A DNA stretch of 64,000 nt from NCBI GenBank assembly GCA_963383645.1, contig OY726559.1, positions 114,069,277 through 114,133,276 on the forward strand, given 5' to 3'. Of this stretch, positions 35,392 through 46,386 are shown piece after piece. The position numbers and the translations under genes are program-made. Numbering within the stretch: the stretch's first letter is position 1; each line of letters begins with the position of its first letter. Under the pieces are notes generated by a model, which did not search any database, had not been told where the DNA came from, and saw nothing but the letters and a program-made list of their open reading frames with translations. Origin of the DNA: Muscardinus avellanarius. Taxonomy: Eukaryota > Chordata > Mammalia > Rodentia > Gliridae.

Positions 35392-35410
35392 ACTACAACT
35401 CCCAGCAGGC
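35392..35410 (+). promoter_or_regulatory. DPM3: ZNF143/SBS motif, DPM3 promoter
   Basis: ACTACAACTCCCAGCAGGC closely matches the ZNF143 (Staf) binding motif found in many housekeeping promoters. Confidence 0.75.
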
Positions 35411-35440
35411 TGCGCGGCGGCGGGTCGCCAGCCGCTGGGA

Positions 35441-35447
35441 CTTCCGG
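35441..35447 (+). promoter_or_regulatory. DPM3: ETS motif, DPM3 promoter
   Basis: CTTCCGG, an ETS/GABPA-type core, lies 44 bp before the exon 1 donor at 35491/35492. It may fall within exon 1. Confidence 0.55.
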
Positions 35448-35619
35448 GCTCCGCCGGCCGAGCCGCGCGGGCAGCGGGACTCCGCTGCGAGGTGCGTGGA
35501 CCTTGGGGGGCCAGGGGGAGAGGCGAGGAGGGTGGCAGCGACAGAGACTGGGTCTCTGGTGTGCAGGGGGTGGCGGGCTGGAATGGACCCCGAGCTTGGG
35601 TTTCTCTTCCGCAGCGACC

Positions 35620-35898
35620 ATGACGAAATTAGCGCAGTGGCTTTGGGGGCTGGCGATCCTGGGCTCCGCCTGGGCGGCCCTGACCCTGGGAGCGCTGGGC
35701 CTGGAGCTGCCGGCGCCCTGCCGCGAGGTCCTGTGGCCGCTGCCCGCCTACCTGCTGGTGTCCGTCGGCTGCTACGCCCTGGCCACCGTGGGCTATCGCG
35801 TGGCCACTTTTCACGACTGCGAGGACGCCGCGCGAGAGCTGCAGAGCCAGATCCAGGAGGCCCGAGCCGACCTGGCCCGCAGGGGGCTGCGCTTCTGA
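35620..35898 (+). CDS. DPM3: DPM3, dolichol-phosphate mannose synthase subunit 3
   Basis: The whole 92-aa protein is in one exon that begins after the AG at 35613-35614. The 5' UTR exon 1 ends at 35491, and the intron is about 123 bp. DPM3 is the small ER membrane subunit that tethers the catalytic DPM1 and stabilises the synthase making dolichol-P-mannose for N-glycans, O-mannose and GPI anchors. The sequence begins [20 protein letters not shown], has two hydrophobic helices (residues about 8-28 and 40-60), and ends in a conserved helix with [18 protein letters not shown] and [11 protein letters not shown] that contacts DPM1. There are no frame breaks. The start is unambiguous: it is the first ATG of the exon and gives the family length. 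Confidence 0.98.
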   Translation: MTKLAQWLWGLAILGSAWAALTLGALGLELPAPCREVLWPLPAYLLVSVGCYALATVGYRVATFHDCEDAARELQSQIQEARADLARRGLRF

Positions 35899-35913
35899 CG
35901 CCCTCTCTCCCCC

Positions 35914-35919
35914 ATTAAA
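35914..35919 (+). terminator. DPM3: DPM3 poly(A) signal (ATTAAA)
   Basis: The ATTAAA variant hexamer lies 16 bp after the stop codon. Confidence 0.8.
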
Positions 35920-36060
35920 GAGCAACTTTATTTTCTAACTTTGTTTAGTTTGGGCGTGGAGATTGGGAACTGGGGATTCTGTAGGCCAGGGATGCTGAGA
36001 GGTGAAGGACCATCTTTCTGAAGCCATCTCGCCTTTATCTTTGCATCTTGCTGGTGTTTG

Positions 36061-36061
<1 letters not shown>

Positions 36062-36117
<56 letters not shown>
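36062..36117. repeat. (TG)n microsatellite
   Basis: About 27 uninterrupted TG units, in the tail position of an antisense SINE. Confidence 0.95.
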
Positions 36118-36121
<4 letters not shown>

Positions 36122-37165
36122 GGGCATTGAACTCAGAGGTATTCTACTCCCAGGCTATACTCCCTGGTCTCACAAAGTTGCTGAGGCTGGCCTTGAACCT
36201 TCAATCCTTCTCTCTCAGCCTGCCAAGTACTGGGATTACAGTTGTGTGCCAGCCACATCCAGCAGCCCTTTTTTCATTTTTTGGCACTAGGGATGGAATT
36301 CAGAGGCATTCTACCTCCAAGTCACACGCCCAGCCCAATTTTATTTGGAAATAGGGTCTTACTAGGTTGCTTTTGTGTGTGTGTTTGGTACTTGGGATGA
36401 AACCCTGGGGCATTCTACCTCTGAGCTATACTCCCAGACCTATTTTATGTTTTATTTGGAAACGGTCTCTGGAGAGCCTATTTTATGTTTTATTTGGAAA
36501 CGGTCTCTGGAGAGCCTATGTAGCTGAGGCTGGCTTCTCATGTGCGTGATCCTCCTGTCTCCGCCTCCCAAGTACTGGGATTACAAGTGTGTGCCACCCC
36601 ACCCGGCTCTCACTAGGTTGCTGAGAGCCTTACGAAGTTGCTGAGCCTGGCTTTTTTGTTTGTTTGTTTGCAGTACTGGGGATTGAACCATGGGCATTCT
36701 GCCTCCGAGCTACACCCCCAGCCCCGGGCCTCCTAAGTAATTGAGGCTAGCTGTGAAACTGCAATCCTGTCTCAAGTCTCCCAAGTACTGGGATTACAAC
36801 TATGTGCCACCACACCCATCTCCTATTGTTCTTTTTTTTTTTTTTTTTTTTCAGTACTGGGGATGGAACCCAGGGGCATTCTACCTCCAAGCTACACCCC
36901 CTTGCCCTATTTTTTATTCTTTATTTTGAAACAGGGTCTCACTGAGTTGCAAAGGCCCTAAGTAGTAGCTGAGGCTGTCAATGATCCTCCTGTCTTAGCC
37001 TCCCAAATGCTGGGATTACAAGCGTGCACCACCACACCCAGCTCTTCTTGTTCATTTTATTTTGAGGGCCTTACTAAATTGCTGAGGCTGGCCTCGAACC
37101 TGTGATCCTCTTGTCTCAGCTTCCCAAGTATTGGGATTACAAACATGTGCCACCACATGTGGCTT
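36118..37165 (-). repeat. Antisense SINE cluster between DPM3 and SLC50A1
   Basis: Copies or fragments lie at about 36118-36262, 36270-36375, 36385-36605, 36655-36820, 36840-37043 and 37045-37165. It fills most of the interval between the two convergent poly(A) sites. Confidence 0.8.
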
Positions 37166-37283
37166 TTAGCTATCTTTTCTGAGCAAACTCCAGCAGCCTC
37201 AGAATAACTGGATCTATTCATTAAACCAACGGATTGAGAATTATGACCAAAGAATGAACTGCGATGGGTAGGGGTGGAGAACG

Positions 37284-37289
37284 TTTATT
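37284..37289 (-). terminator. SLC50A1: SLC50A1 poly(A) signal
   Basis: The - strand reads AATAAA, about 265 bp downstream of the stop codon. Confidence 0.75.
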
Positions 37290-37553
37290 TTAAGGCACAT
37301 TCTAAAGATTTCACCCCAACTTCCAAAATTAAAAAAGATAATCTCTCTTAAAAAAAAAAAAAGTGATTTTGTCTCCTAGGTCCCACCTGGTCTTCTAAAT
37401 AAAGTTCCTTCTCAGATCCCTCTAATTTCCAATTCCTGTCTTTCTCACAACCTTCTGTACCCATGGAATCAGTCACCAGGACCAGCTGAAACAAGGTGGT
37501 CTCTCTTTGGTATCAGGCTGGCATTCCCATGCCCACTGGTCCTGCGAGCTGCC

Positions 37554-39321
37554 TCAAGTCTGCAGGAGCCGGTAGTTTCTGTCTTGCTTCTGGGGGTACT
37601 TCCAGAAAAGCCAGAGGCGGATAAAGCTGGTGAGGATTCCCGGAAGGTTGGGCACCTGAAATCAAAAGGACTGCCATGAGGACAGGAACCACTCTTCCGC
37701 TTTGCAAACCTGTCACACCGTCTGTCTTCTGCTCACCATGATGTAGGGATCTCCGAGTCGAAAGCCATAGAGGGACCAGGAGGATGAAGTGAGGAGCGTG
37801 GCGATGGTCAGTGAGAAGGAGAGACGCTGGGTTGATTTGGTCTGAATGACTCTGGCCTGTGGCAAAGAATGAGAGGAACTCCTGCTCTGGCACACAGAAG
37901 CTCCCATCTTCCTCAAGAGTTTCACAGGGGAAAAGGTCAAACACCCTTCCAGACCAGGCCTCTCCGGTCTCCTGCCAGGATCTGGATCGCTCTTTGCCTC
38001 TGGAGTATAAGCCAGTCTCTGGCTGGGGGAGCCTGGCCCCTCTCCCCCACCTCCAGGGGAGCCCCACTCACCAAGTCAGCCAGTGGTGAGAGGTACATGC
38101 TGATGGTGAACACACTGCAGAAGAGGCCCAGCTGCTGAAGCCTGGCCTCAAGGTCGGGCACCAGGAGCCAAAAGTAGCCATACCCCAGGAGAAGGACCCC
38201 CAGCAAGACTGCAGTCTGTAGGAGCACAGAGCCCTGCAGGGGAGAAAGCCTTACTTGGGGATGCAGGTTGTGGAGTTCTGTGTACGTGGTTCACTCTACC
38301 CTCTCCCAGGCTGCAGCCTCTCTCCCACCAGAGCGACCCCGTGGGACAGTCTCATCCACACAACCCTGGGGGCCTCTAGGGGAGGAAGAGTATCTTTTCT
38401 GTAAGCTAAGACCCACACAGTAGGAGCTTAACAGGTGTCCTGTGCAACTGAGTTGGAAAGCCACGAGCCCTGGCCCTGAAGGAACTTTTCAAACAAAAGT
38501 CCTTTCTCCTCTGCCTGTTGGGTGGGATCTCAGGCCAGACCAGCCCCGCCAGAACGGGGGCCAACGTGGGAGTCTGGCTTCATGGAGGAAGCGCCGCAAG
38601 GCTGGAGGGCCTTCCAGGAAACAGTGCCAGTTCCAGCCTGTTGGTCTTCTAGGAAGTAGTGTTTGCACTGCCAGCAGGGAGGTGGGTCCAGGGAGGGCCT
38701 CTACCTTCTGAGGACAGTAGTGCAGATACGCCAAAATGTACAGGGTCTGAAGCGCGGCACCCACGGCGTTGACGAAGATGAGGGTCCCGTCTCCCTTCAA
38801 GAACCCGTAACTCAGCCAGCCCAGGTTGCTGCAGGCGGGAGGGGAGGCGCAGGGTCCACGGGGCTGAGTATGGCAGGGGTCCCCAGGAGCCCTTTCCCCG
38901 CCTCCCCGTGGCAGCCCTCGCCCCTCTCACTTGATATCCGTGGTGAGAAAGGGCAGGAACTGGACGCTGTCCACGCTCCGGGTCATCTGCATGTGCCTGA
39001 GGTCCGAGCTGTAACAGGACCCCGAGAGAAGGGGTGAAGGGTGGGCGACCCCAATGCTAGCCCGCCTCCCCGACGACCGCCCCTCAGCCCCCCGGCCTTG
39101 TTCAGGCCGAGCGAGCAGACTCGCCCTGCACCCCACTCCCGACTGGGTTCCGGACGCAGCCCCGGGCTACGGCCACGTCTCTGTCCACTCTCTGTCCTGG
39201 CTTCCTGGCCCTGCCCCAGCCCCGCCCGGCCGCGCTCTCACAGGCCGGTGGAGAACATGCCCAGGGTGAAGAGCACGCAAGCTCCGGAGAGCAGCGAGTC
39301 GGCCACGCCGCCCGCCTCCAT
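37554..39321 (-). CDS. SLC50A1: SLC50A1 (SWEET1) sugar transporter
   Basis: Exons are 39321-39242, 39008-38931, 38828-38705, 38233-38072, 37856-37737 and 37655-37554; 666 nt encode 221 aa, the human length. This is the single animal SWEET family member (RAG1AP1), a seven-helix membrane protein made of two MtN3 triple-helix repeats and thought to export glucose. Visible landmarks: MEAGGVADSLLSGACVLFTL, RSVDSVQFLPFLTTDI, NNLGWLSYGFLKGD, the second repeat with SVFTISMYLSPLADL, ARVIQTKSTQRLSFSL and FRLGDPYIM, then a C-terminal RLWLFWKYPQKQDRNYRLLQT-type tail. The two repeats keep the Pro and Asn/Trp-rich motifs of SWEETs. All splice sites are GT/AG and there are no stops. It lies in the same direction as EFNA1 upstream and converges with DPM3. 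Confidence 0.97.
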
Positions 39322-39404
39322 CCCGCGGGGGTCGGGTCCCGCGCCCGGCGCCGCCGGGGTTCCTGGGCCCCAGCGGGTGACGCCGGAGCCCCGCCCCCGC
39401 GCCC

Positions 39405-39520
39405 CGGCCACGCCCCGGCACAGCCATGACCACACCCCCGCGCCGTAGACACGCCCTGACCACGCCCCCGGCGCAGCTACGACCACGCCCCCGGCGCAGC
39501 CAGTCCCTCCGGAAGCGACG
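39405..39520. promoter_or_regulatory. SLC50A1: SLC50A1 promoter: CACGCCC array and ETS site
   Basis: CpG-rich sequence 85-200 bp upstream of the ATG holds at least four CCACGCCC or CCACACCC-type boxes (near 39412, 39429, 39457 and 39483), which suit SP/KLF factors. The last two lie in a 26-bp near-tandem duplication sharing GACCACGCCCCCGGCGCAG. CCGGAAGC near 39511 is an ETS core. Confidence 0.6.
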
Positions 39521-39814
39521 TCGGGCCGGCTGTCCCCGCGGACTCCGCGCCGGAACTCCGGCCGCCCCGAGCCCGCGCCGGTCGGATTCTGGGCTCGCGC
39601 TGCGGATCCGCCCGCCGCGAGTCTGTCCCCGACCCACACCCCGCTCTACACACTGCCTGCCCGATGGGAGGACTCAAAAGCTGGACCCAAGCCGATTTCA
39701 ACGCGCCTCCCATCCCAGCCCGCGCTCCGAGCCAGGACCCCGAGTTGCCCAGTTCGGGAGGTTTTCCCTAGGGTTTACTGAAGCTTTTCAGCCTCTCCCC
39801 TAAAAATCACGAAT

Positions 39815-39995
39815 TGGAGTCGGGCGTGGCGGTTCATGCCTGTAATCCCAGTACTGAGGAGGCTGAAACAGGAGGATCGTATGCTCGAGGGCAGCCTCAG
39901 CAACTTAGTGACTGCATGCGAACATACTTGCATACGTTAAAGGAGCTGGGGGGGTCGCTCAGTGTAGCCCCAGGGCTCAGTCCCCGGTATCAAGC
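39815..39995 (+). repeat. Old SINE between EFNA1 and SLC50A1
   Basis: A sense diverged copy with GAGTCGGGCGTGGCGGTTCA as head and an ID part near 39938-39990. Confidence 0.75.
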
Positions 39996-40495
39996 CAAAG
40001 CAAACACAGATTTCCAGGAAGGATCATCTTCCTCCATCAGATGTGGTCCAGCCACAAAACCAGCTTCATACGGCCTGCCCAGCCCACTGAAGCCCTTCCT
40101 CCCGTCCCCCTGGCCCTGACTTGCTGCTGGGAACTTGCCTCCCACGTGGTTCTGCTGGTGGGGCTGCGGGGCGGGGCGCATGCCTCAGCTGGCTTTGGGC
40201 TTTCCTGACTCATCCAGACAGCATGAGCACCTGAGCGGCATGCCAAAGCCCAGCGCTGAGGGGGTGGAGGTTGGACAGGAAGAACTTCCAGAGTGGGGTG
40301 GGGAGCAGAACCTGAGAGATTGCCTGGGTGCACTCCACTCCTGCACTGCCAGAGGAAACGCCCCATCCTCTCTGGCCTGGCAAGGGGCATTGGCTAGACA
40401 TTCAGACCCGATTGCTTCTGATGCGGCAGAGAGCCTAGCAACAGCACGGAGGGACTGTCAACAGCAGAAGAGCATGTCCAAAAAACAAACACTGT
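39996..40495. other. EFNA1-SLC50A1 spacer
   Basis: About 500 bp of non-repetitive sequence between the EFNA1 poly(A) site and the SINE upstream of SLC50A1. I see no exon in it. Confidence 0.5.
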
Positions 40496-40497
40496 AT

Positions 40498-40503
40498 TTT
40501 ATT
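40498..40503 (-). terminator. EFNA1: EFNA1 poly(A) signal
   Basis: The - strand reads AATAAA, giving a 3' UTR of about 790 bp beyond the stop at 41283. Confidence 0.8.
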
Positions 40504-41282
40504 TCGAGACAAAAAATAGTATAAAAAAACCTCCAGTTGTAGAAATCAGCAGACAAACACAAGTTTATGTACAGACACTGTACACGAGGGCCCTGCCCTT
40601 AGGCTCCACTCTAGGCCGTCTGTACACGCGGGCACTGCCCTCCAGCTAGACTCTAAGAACAGGTTGGCACAGCCCCCCCGCCGGCGCAGCTCCGGGGAGT
40701 GCCGACCCAGGACGCAGACAGGACGACTGCCTGGCCCTGAATGTCTCTGTGGCAGTTCAGACGGGAAGTCTTGCTGGGAGATGCCAGGCCAGCCCAAGCA
40801 TGCCACCTCTCCGGTTCCTGGCTCCCGTGTGAGAGTCTCTGGCTTTTCCTTCAGTGAGTTCATCTGGGCATCCTGGCTCTCTCCGGAAGGGGCATCTTTG
40901 CCAAGCTCTGTGTCCATCTGCATGGCCTTAGGTCTCTACCAGCTTGGCCCCCTCTGGGCTCTCCCAAGCGGCCACGTCTGCACGGCTTGTCTCTTTGGCT
41001 TAAAGTCAGGAATGGCGTGGGGCAAACACTGGCCCTGCTTCTTCCTCCATCTCCGAAGTGGAGTCAAGGACGACGGCGCAGGCAGGCTGGTTGGCTTCCT
41101 TTGCGTCGAAACCCTTAATACTGACCTGTTTTGAGGCTGCTGGGCGGCAGCTATGCACGCGGTGGTCGGCGTGGTCCCGCATCTGGGGCTCTGGGACCTG
41201 CCCCAGGACAGGTGAGGGGTGCCTGTCCCCGCCCCCTCAGCCCAGTTCCAATCCTTACGCCCGCAGGGCACGGCGCACACCT

Positions 41283-42205
41283 TCACTGGGTCTGCAGCAG
41301 CAGCAATGGCAGGAGAAGCACAGCCCAGGCGAGCGGGAAGAGGCGGGGGGCAGCGCTGTAACCGATGCTATGTAGAACCTGCACCGCTGGGTCATCTGCA
41401 AGGGGAGATGGAGGGCAAAGGCCCCAAGATAAGTAGTTCTGCTGTTTGCACCGACCCTCAGCCCACCAGGGTCTCCCCAGCCCCTGACTGGCAAAGGGAC
41501 TCGCTCCCTCAAGCCCACCCCTTCCCGTGTCCAGGCCCAGCTGGTCCACCTGCCTACCTGCCGGGAGTCTCTTCTCCTGTGGATTAGCATGGGCTTGTGG
41601 ACTGTGAGCTAGAAAAGAAGAGTGGCCGAAGGTCAGAGGTGGACCGGGGAAGGCGGAATGCGCTGGGTGCCCCGGGTGGTGGGACCTGCCTCCCGGCCCA
41701 GCACAGAGATGCAGGATAGGAGGCCCGCCGTGTTTGACACTCACTGGTTTTGCCATTGACGGTCACCTTCAGCTTCAAGCAGTGTTTTTCTAGGGGGATG
41801 ATGGGCACGGCTGCAAAGTCAACCCACAGGGAGTTACGGAAGAAACCTTTGCTGGAGGAAGCTACAGACCCAAGTGTGTCTGGCCCTGCTCCCGACCCCC
41901 CTGCTACTGGGCTTCCTCTCGCCCTCTCATCTCGATTCTGACCCGCCTTCCTTTTGGCCCACATTTGATAGTGGCGGTGAGAAGCGTATGGACCACTGTC
42001 CCTCTGTCTATTTCATCCTTCAAGCATGGGGTCGCATGGGCCTTCACGGTGTGTCCCCTTTACCTGGCCCATTTTATCTCACCCCTGCCTCGGCCCACCC
42101 ACAGGGAGCCCTGGATCTATTCTACACAAAGCTGACCTCCAGCTCTTTTTTGGTATGGGAAGCTGAACCCAGGGGCATTCTACCTCCAAACTATCTCCCT
42201 AGCCC

Positions 42206-42258
<53 letters not shown>

Positions 42259-45200
42259 CGTGGATCTGAGGATGGAACCCAGGGGCATTCTACCTCCGAG
42301 CTACACCCCCTGCCCTATTTTTTATTCCTTATTTTGAAACAGGGTCTCACTAAGTTCCAGAGGGCCTCACTAAGTAGCTAAGGCTGGCTTTGAACCTGTG
42401 TGATCCTCCTGTCTCAGCCTCCCAAGCTCTGGGATTACAGCGTGAGCCACCACGCCCTGCTCCTACTTATATTTTTGTTATGAGACAGGGTCTCAGTTAG
42501 TTGCCGAGGGTCTTGCTACATTGTTGAAGCTGTCCTCCAACCTGTGGTTTTCCTGGCTCAGCCTTCCAAGTATTGGAATTACAGGCATGTGCCACCATGC
42601 TCTGCTCTGACTTTATAACTCTTAAGATCCATCAGGGGAGCCGGTGATGCACACTTGTAATCCCAGTACTGGGGAGGCTGAGACAGGAGGACTGCAGGTT
42701 CACAGCCAGCCTCAGCTACTTAGTGAGGCCCTTTGTAACTAGTGAGACCCTGTTTCAAAATAAAGAATAAAAAATAGGGCTGGGGGTGTAGCTCAGAGGT
42801 AGAATGCCCCTGGGTTCCATCCCCAGTACTGAAAAAACAAACAAACAAACAAAAATAAATAAATAAAAAATAGGGCTGGGGGTGTAGCTCGGCGGTAGAA
42901 CGCCCCTGGAGGAGCCGATGGAGCACGCTTGTAATCTCAGTACTTGGGAGGCTGAGATAGGAGGCTCGCAGTTTCACAGCCAGCCTCATCTACTTAGTAG
43001 GGCCCTCTGCAACTCAGGCCCTGTTTCAAAATAAAAGAATAAAAAATAGGGCTGGGAGTGTAGCTCAGAGGTAGAATGCCCCTGGTTCAATCCGCAAAAT
43101 AAATAAATACATAAAATACAAAAAAAATAAATAGGGCTGGGGGTTTAGTTCAGAGGTACAATGCCTCTGGGTTAGCCAAGCACGGTGGGGCACACTTGTA
43201 ATCCAAATACTTGGGAGGCTGAGGCAGGAGGAGTGCAGTCTCGAGGCCAGCCTCAGCTACAGGAAGGGACAGACGCTCACTCTACATTTGCAACATGACT
43301 GAGGACAGAGCTCGGGCTGAGAAGGGGTCTGTGCTCCTCTAGTCCCTGCCTGTCATGTCGCAGACATATGCAGCGCGCTTCTGTGCCCCAAAGATGCCCA
43401 GGTACTCACAGATGTAGTAGTAGCTGTGACCTTCCTTGAATTCCTTGCCCAAGGTAAAGGGCGTGAAGCGCTGGAATTTCTCCGACAGCTTCTCGGGGCC
43501 GTGCTTGGCATCGGGTTTGTTGCACCGCCAGCGGACCTGGTCCTTGGATTGGGGCTGGCACGCCACGTACTCCTCATAGTCCACCAGATACAGGGTGTAC
43601 TGCTCCATGGCGGCGGCGGCCACAGAACCGTCCTCGTAATGCGGGCAGATGATGTCCAGGTAGTCGTTCAGCCGCACGTGGACCGTGTAATCCTCCTCCT
43701 GGAACCTGGGCACGGGCGGGGAGGGAGCAGGGTTCCTTCAGAAGCCAGGCCAGGGACGGGAGCCTCCGCGCGTGGACAGTTTTCTTTTTAGGTGCTGGAG
43801 ATGGAACCCAGGAGCAGTCTACTTCCAAGCAACAAGCTACACCCCCAGACCTTTTTTTAATTTTTTGTGGTACTGAGCATGGACCCTAAGCGCACTGTAC
43901 CTCTGAGCTACATCCCCAGCCCTATTATTTTTTAGTCATTTTATTTATTTATTTATTTATTTTGTGGCTTTCTATCTCCGGATGGAGCCCAGGGGCTTTC
44001 TACCTCCGGGCTACACTCCCAGACCTTATTTTATATTTTATTTGAAAACAAGGTCTCACTAAGCGCTAAGAGCCTCACTAAGTAGCTGAGGCTGGCTTCG
44101 AACCTGCGCGACCCTCCTGTCTCAGTCTCCCAGGTACTAAGATTACAAGCGTGAGCCACCACGTCCAGATCTATTTTTTTATTTTTTTATGCCTCCCGAA
44201 TGCTGGGATTACAAGCGTGCGCCACCACGCCCAGGTCTGATTTTATTTCTTATTTGGAAACAGAGTCTTGCTAGGTTGATGTAACTTTCATTACTTGCTC
44301 AGGCTGTCCTTGAACCTGCAATCCTCCTGACTCAACCTCCCAAATACATCAAAGAGTATCCACTGTGTAGCTTCCAGGGACCAAAGCACTTTTCACACAC
44401 ACCCTCCCCCAAGTACTGGGATTACAGGTGAGTACCACCATGCCCTTTGGATGCCAGCCAACCTCAATCTGAGGCCCTATAGGACCATTCTGTAAGGAGG
44501 ATCTCAGGACCCCCATCTCTTTGCCACTCTGTGATTTACTCTTCCAAACCTAATCCAAACCCAGGCTCATAGACAACGCCCCTGGCCCTTTAAGTTAACT
44601 CCAGCTCACCAACTCCTTCAAGTCTCCCTTTCCTGCCACTCAAATTTAGGCCCTGGTCTCCGGGACCCCAAACATCCCGTCTCCAAAAGCCACATCTGCT
44701 CGCACCTCTGCAGACCTGAGATGGCCTCTCCCCTCCCCCCAGGTGGAGCCAGCTCCCCTCCCCCAGCCCACTCCCCCCAAGTCCCTCAGGCTCCAGCCTG
44801 ACTGCCCACTGGCCCCTCCCCCAGCCCCAGACACCTGGCTCCGCCTGGGTGGGGTCCTAGCAGGGGGAAAGTGCCCTCTGCGCAGCCACCAGCTCCTCTG
44901 GATTCCCCCAGCACCGGCGGCCAATTTGCCTCAAAGCCCAGCCCTAGGCAAAGGTGGTGGTGGGGGCCCAGTTAGGTGGAGAGGCCTCTGAGCTGGACAC
45001 CCACCGCCCAGCCAGCTGACCCCTGAAGGGGCCTGGGCTCGCTGTCACTCCTGGAGCCAGGCTTCCCAGGGCCCCTCCCCCACCCCGGGCAGGGAGGAGC
45101 GGAGGGAGGCTTTTAAAATTCCTCTCTGGAGAGATAAACATAGAAGCCATTTCGAAACAGGTATTTCAGCTCTGGGTCTGGCGTCTTTCCCCCATCCCCG

Positions 45201-46259
45201 TGATGGGCCCTGACTCACTCCCATCCAACTCCGCTCCCGCCCCAGCTGGGGCTCGTGAGAACCTGGGGAAACAGCCCCCACGCCCCTCCCCAGACCCCAG
45301 GACAGCAGCCCCCGGAGAAGGGGGCTGCCAAGCCTCCTTGGGGCACCTGCTCCTCTGGCACCACGGGCCCAGCTCAAGGGGCACCACCCTGCACCCCACA
45401 CCACCCTGCCCGAGGCCTGGAGTTCCCAGGGCCGGTGCCCGCTGCCCTGAGTCACCAGTGCCAGCCTCACACCCTCCCAGCACAGGCCACCTCATCTCTG
45501 CCCCCAGCTGTCCCTGCTGGCTGCCCGTGGACCCCTCCAGGCTGGCTTCTGTCTGTCTGTTTCTCTTTTTTTCTTTTGCAGTACTGGGGATTTAACCCGT
45601 GGGCCATTCTACCTCTGAGCTACACTCCCAGCCCTGTTTTATTTTTAATTTTTATTTATTTAATTATTTAATTATTTATTTATTATTTATGTGATACTGG
45701 GGATGGGACCCAAGGGCCTTCTACCTCTGGGCTATACTCCCAGACCTGTTTTATATTTTATTGGAAACAGGGTCTCACTAGGAGCTGAGAGCCTCACTAA
45801 GTAGCTGAGGCTGGCTTCAAAACTATAGGATCCCCCTGTCTGAGCTTCCCAAGCGCAGGGATTACAAGCCTGCGCCACCACTGCTGGCCTTTACTTTTTT
45901 TGTTTTGTTTTTTTGCGGATCTGGGGATGGAACCCAGGGGCATTCGGTCTCCGAGCTACACCCCTTGCCCTATTTTTTATTCTTTAATTTGAAACAGGGT
46001 CTCACTGAGTTGCAAAGGGCCTCACTAAGTAGCTGAGGCCGGCCACGAATCGCGATCCTCCGGTCTCAGCCTCCCAAATGCTGGGATTGCAAGTGTGCAC
46101 CACCATACCCGGCTCTACTTTTTATTTTGAAACAGGGTCTCCCTAAGTTGCTGAGGCTGGCCTTGAACCTGCCATCCTCCTGTCTCAGCCTCCTGAGTAC
46201 TGCAATTCCAGGCAGGTGTGTGGCAGTCACCCAGTTCAGATCGGCTTCTCTTTAGTCCT

Positions 46260-46297
<38 letters not shown>

Positions 46298-46339
46298 TGT
46301 CTGTCTGTCTGTCTTCATGGGGCAACTCTCTGTCAACTC

Positions 46340-46386
<47 letters not shown>

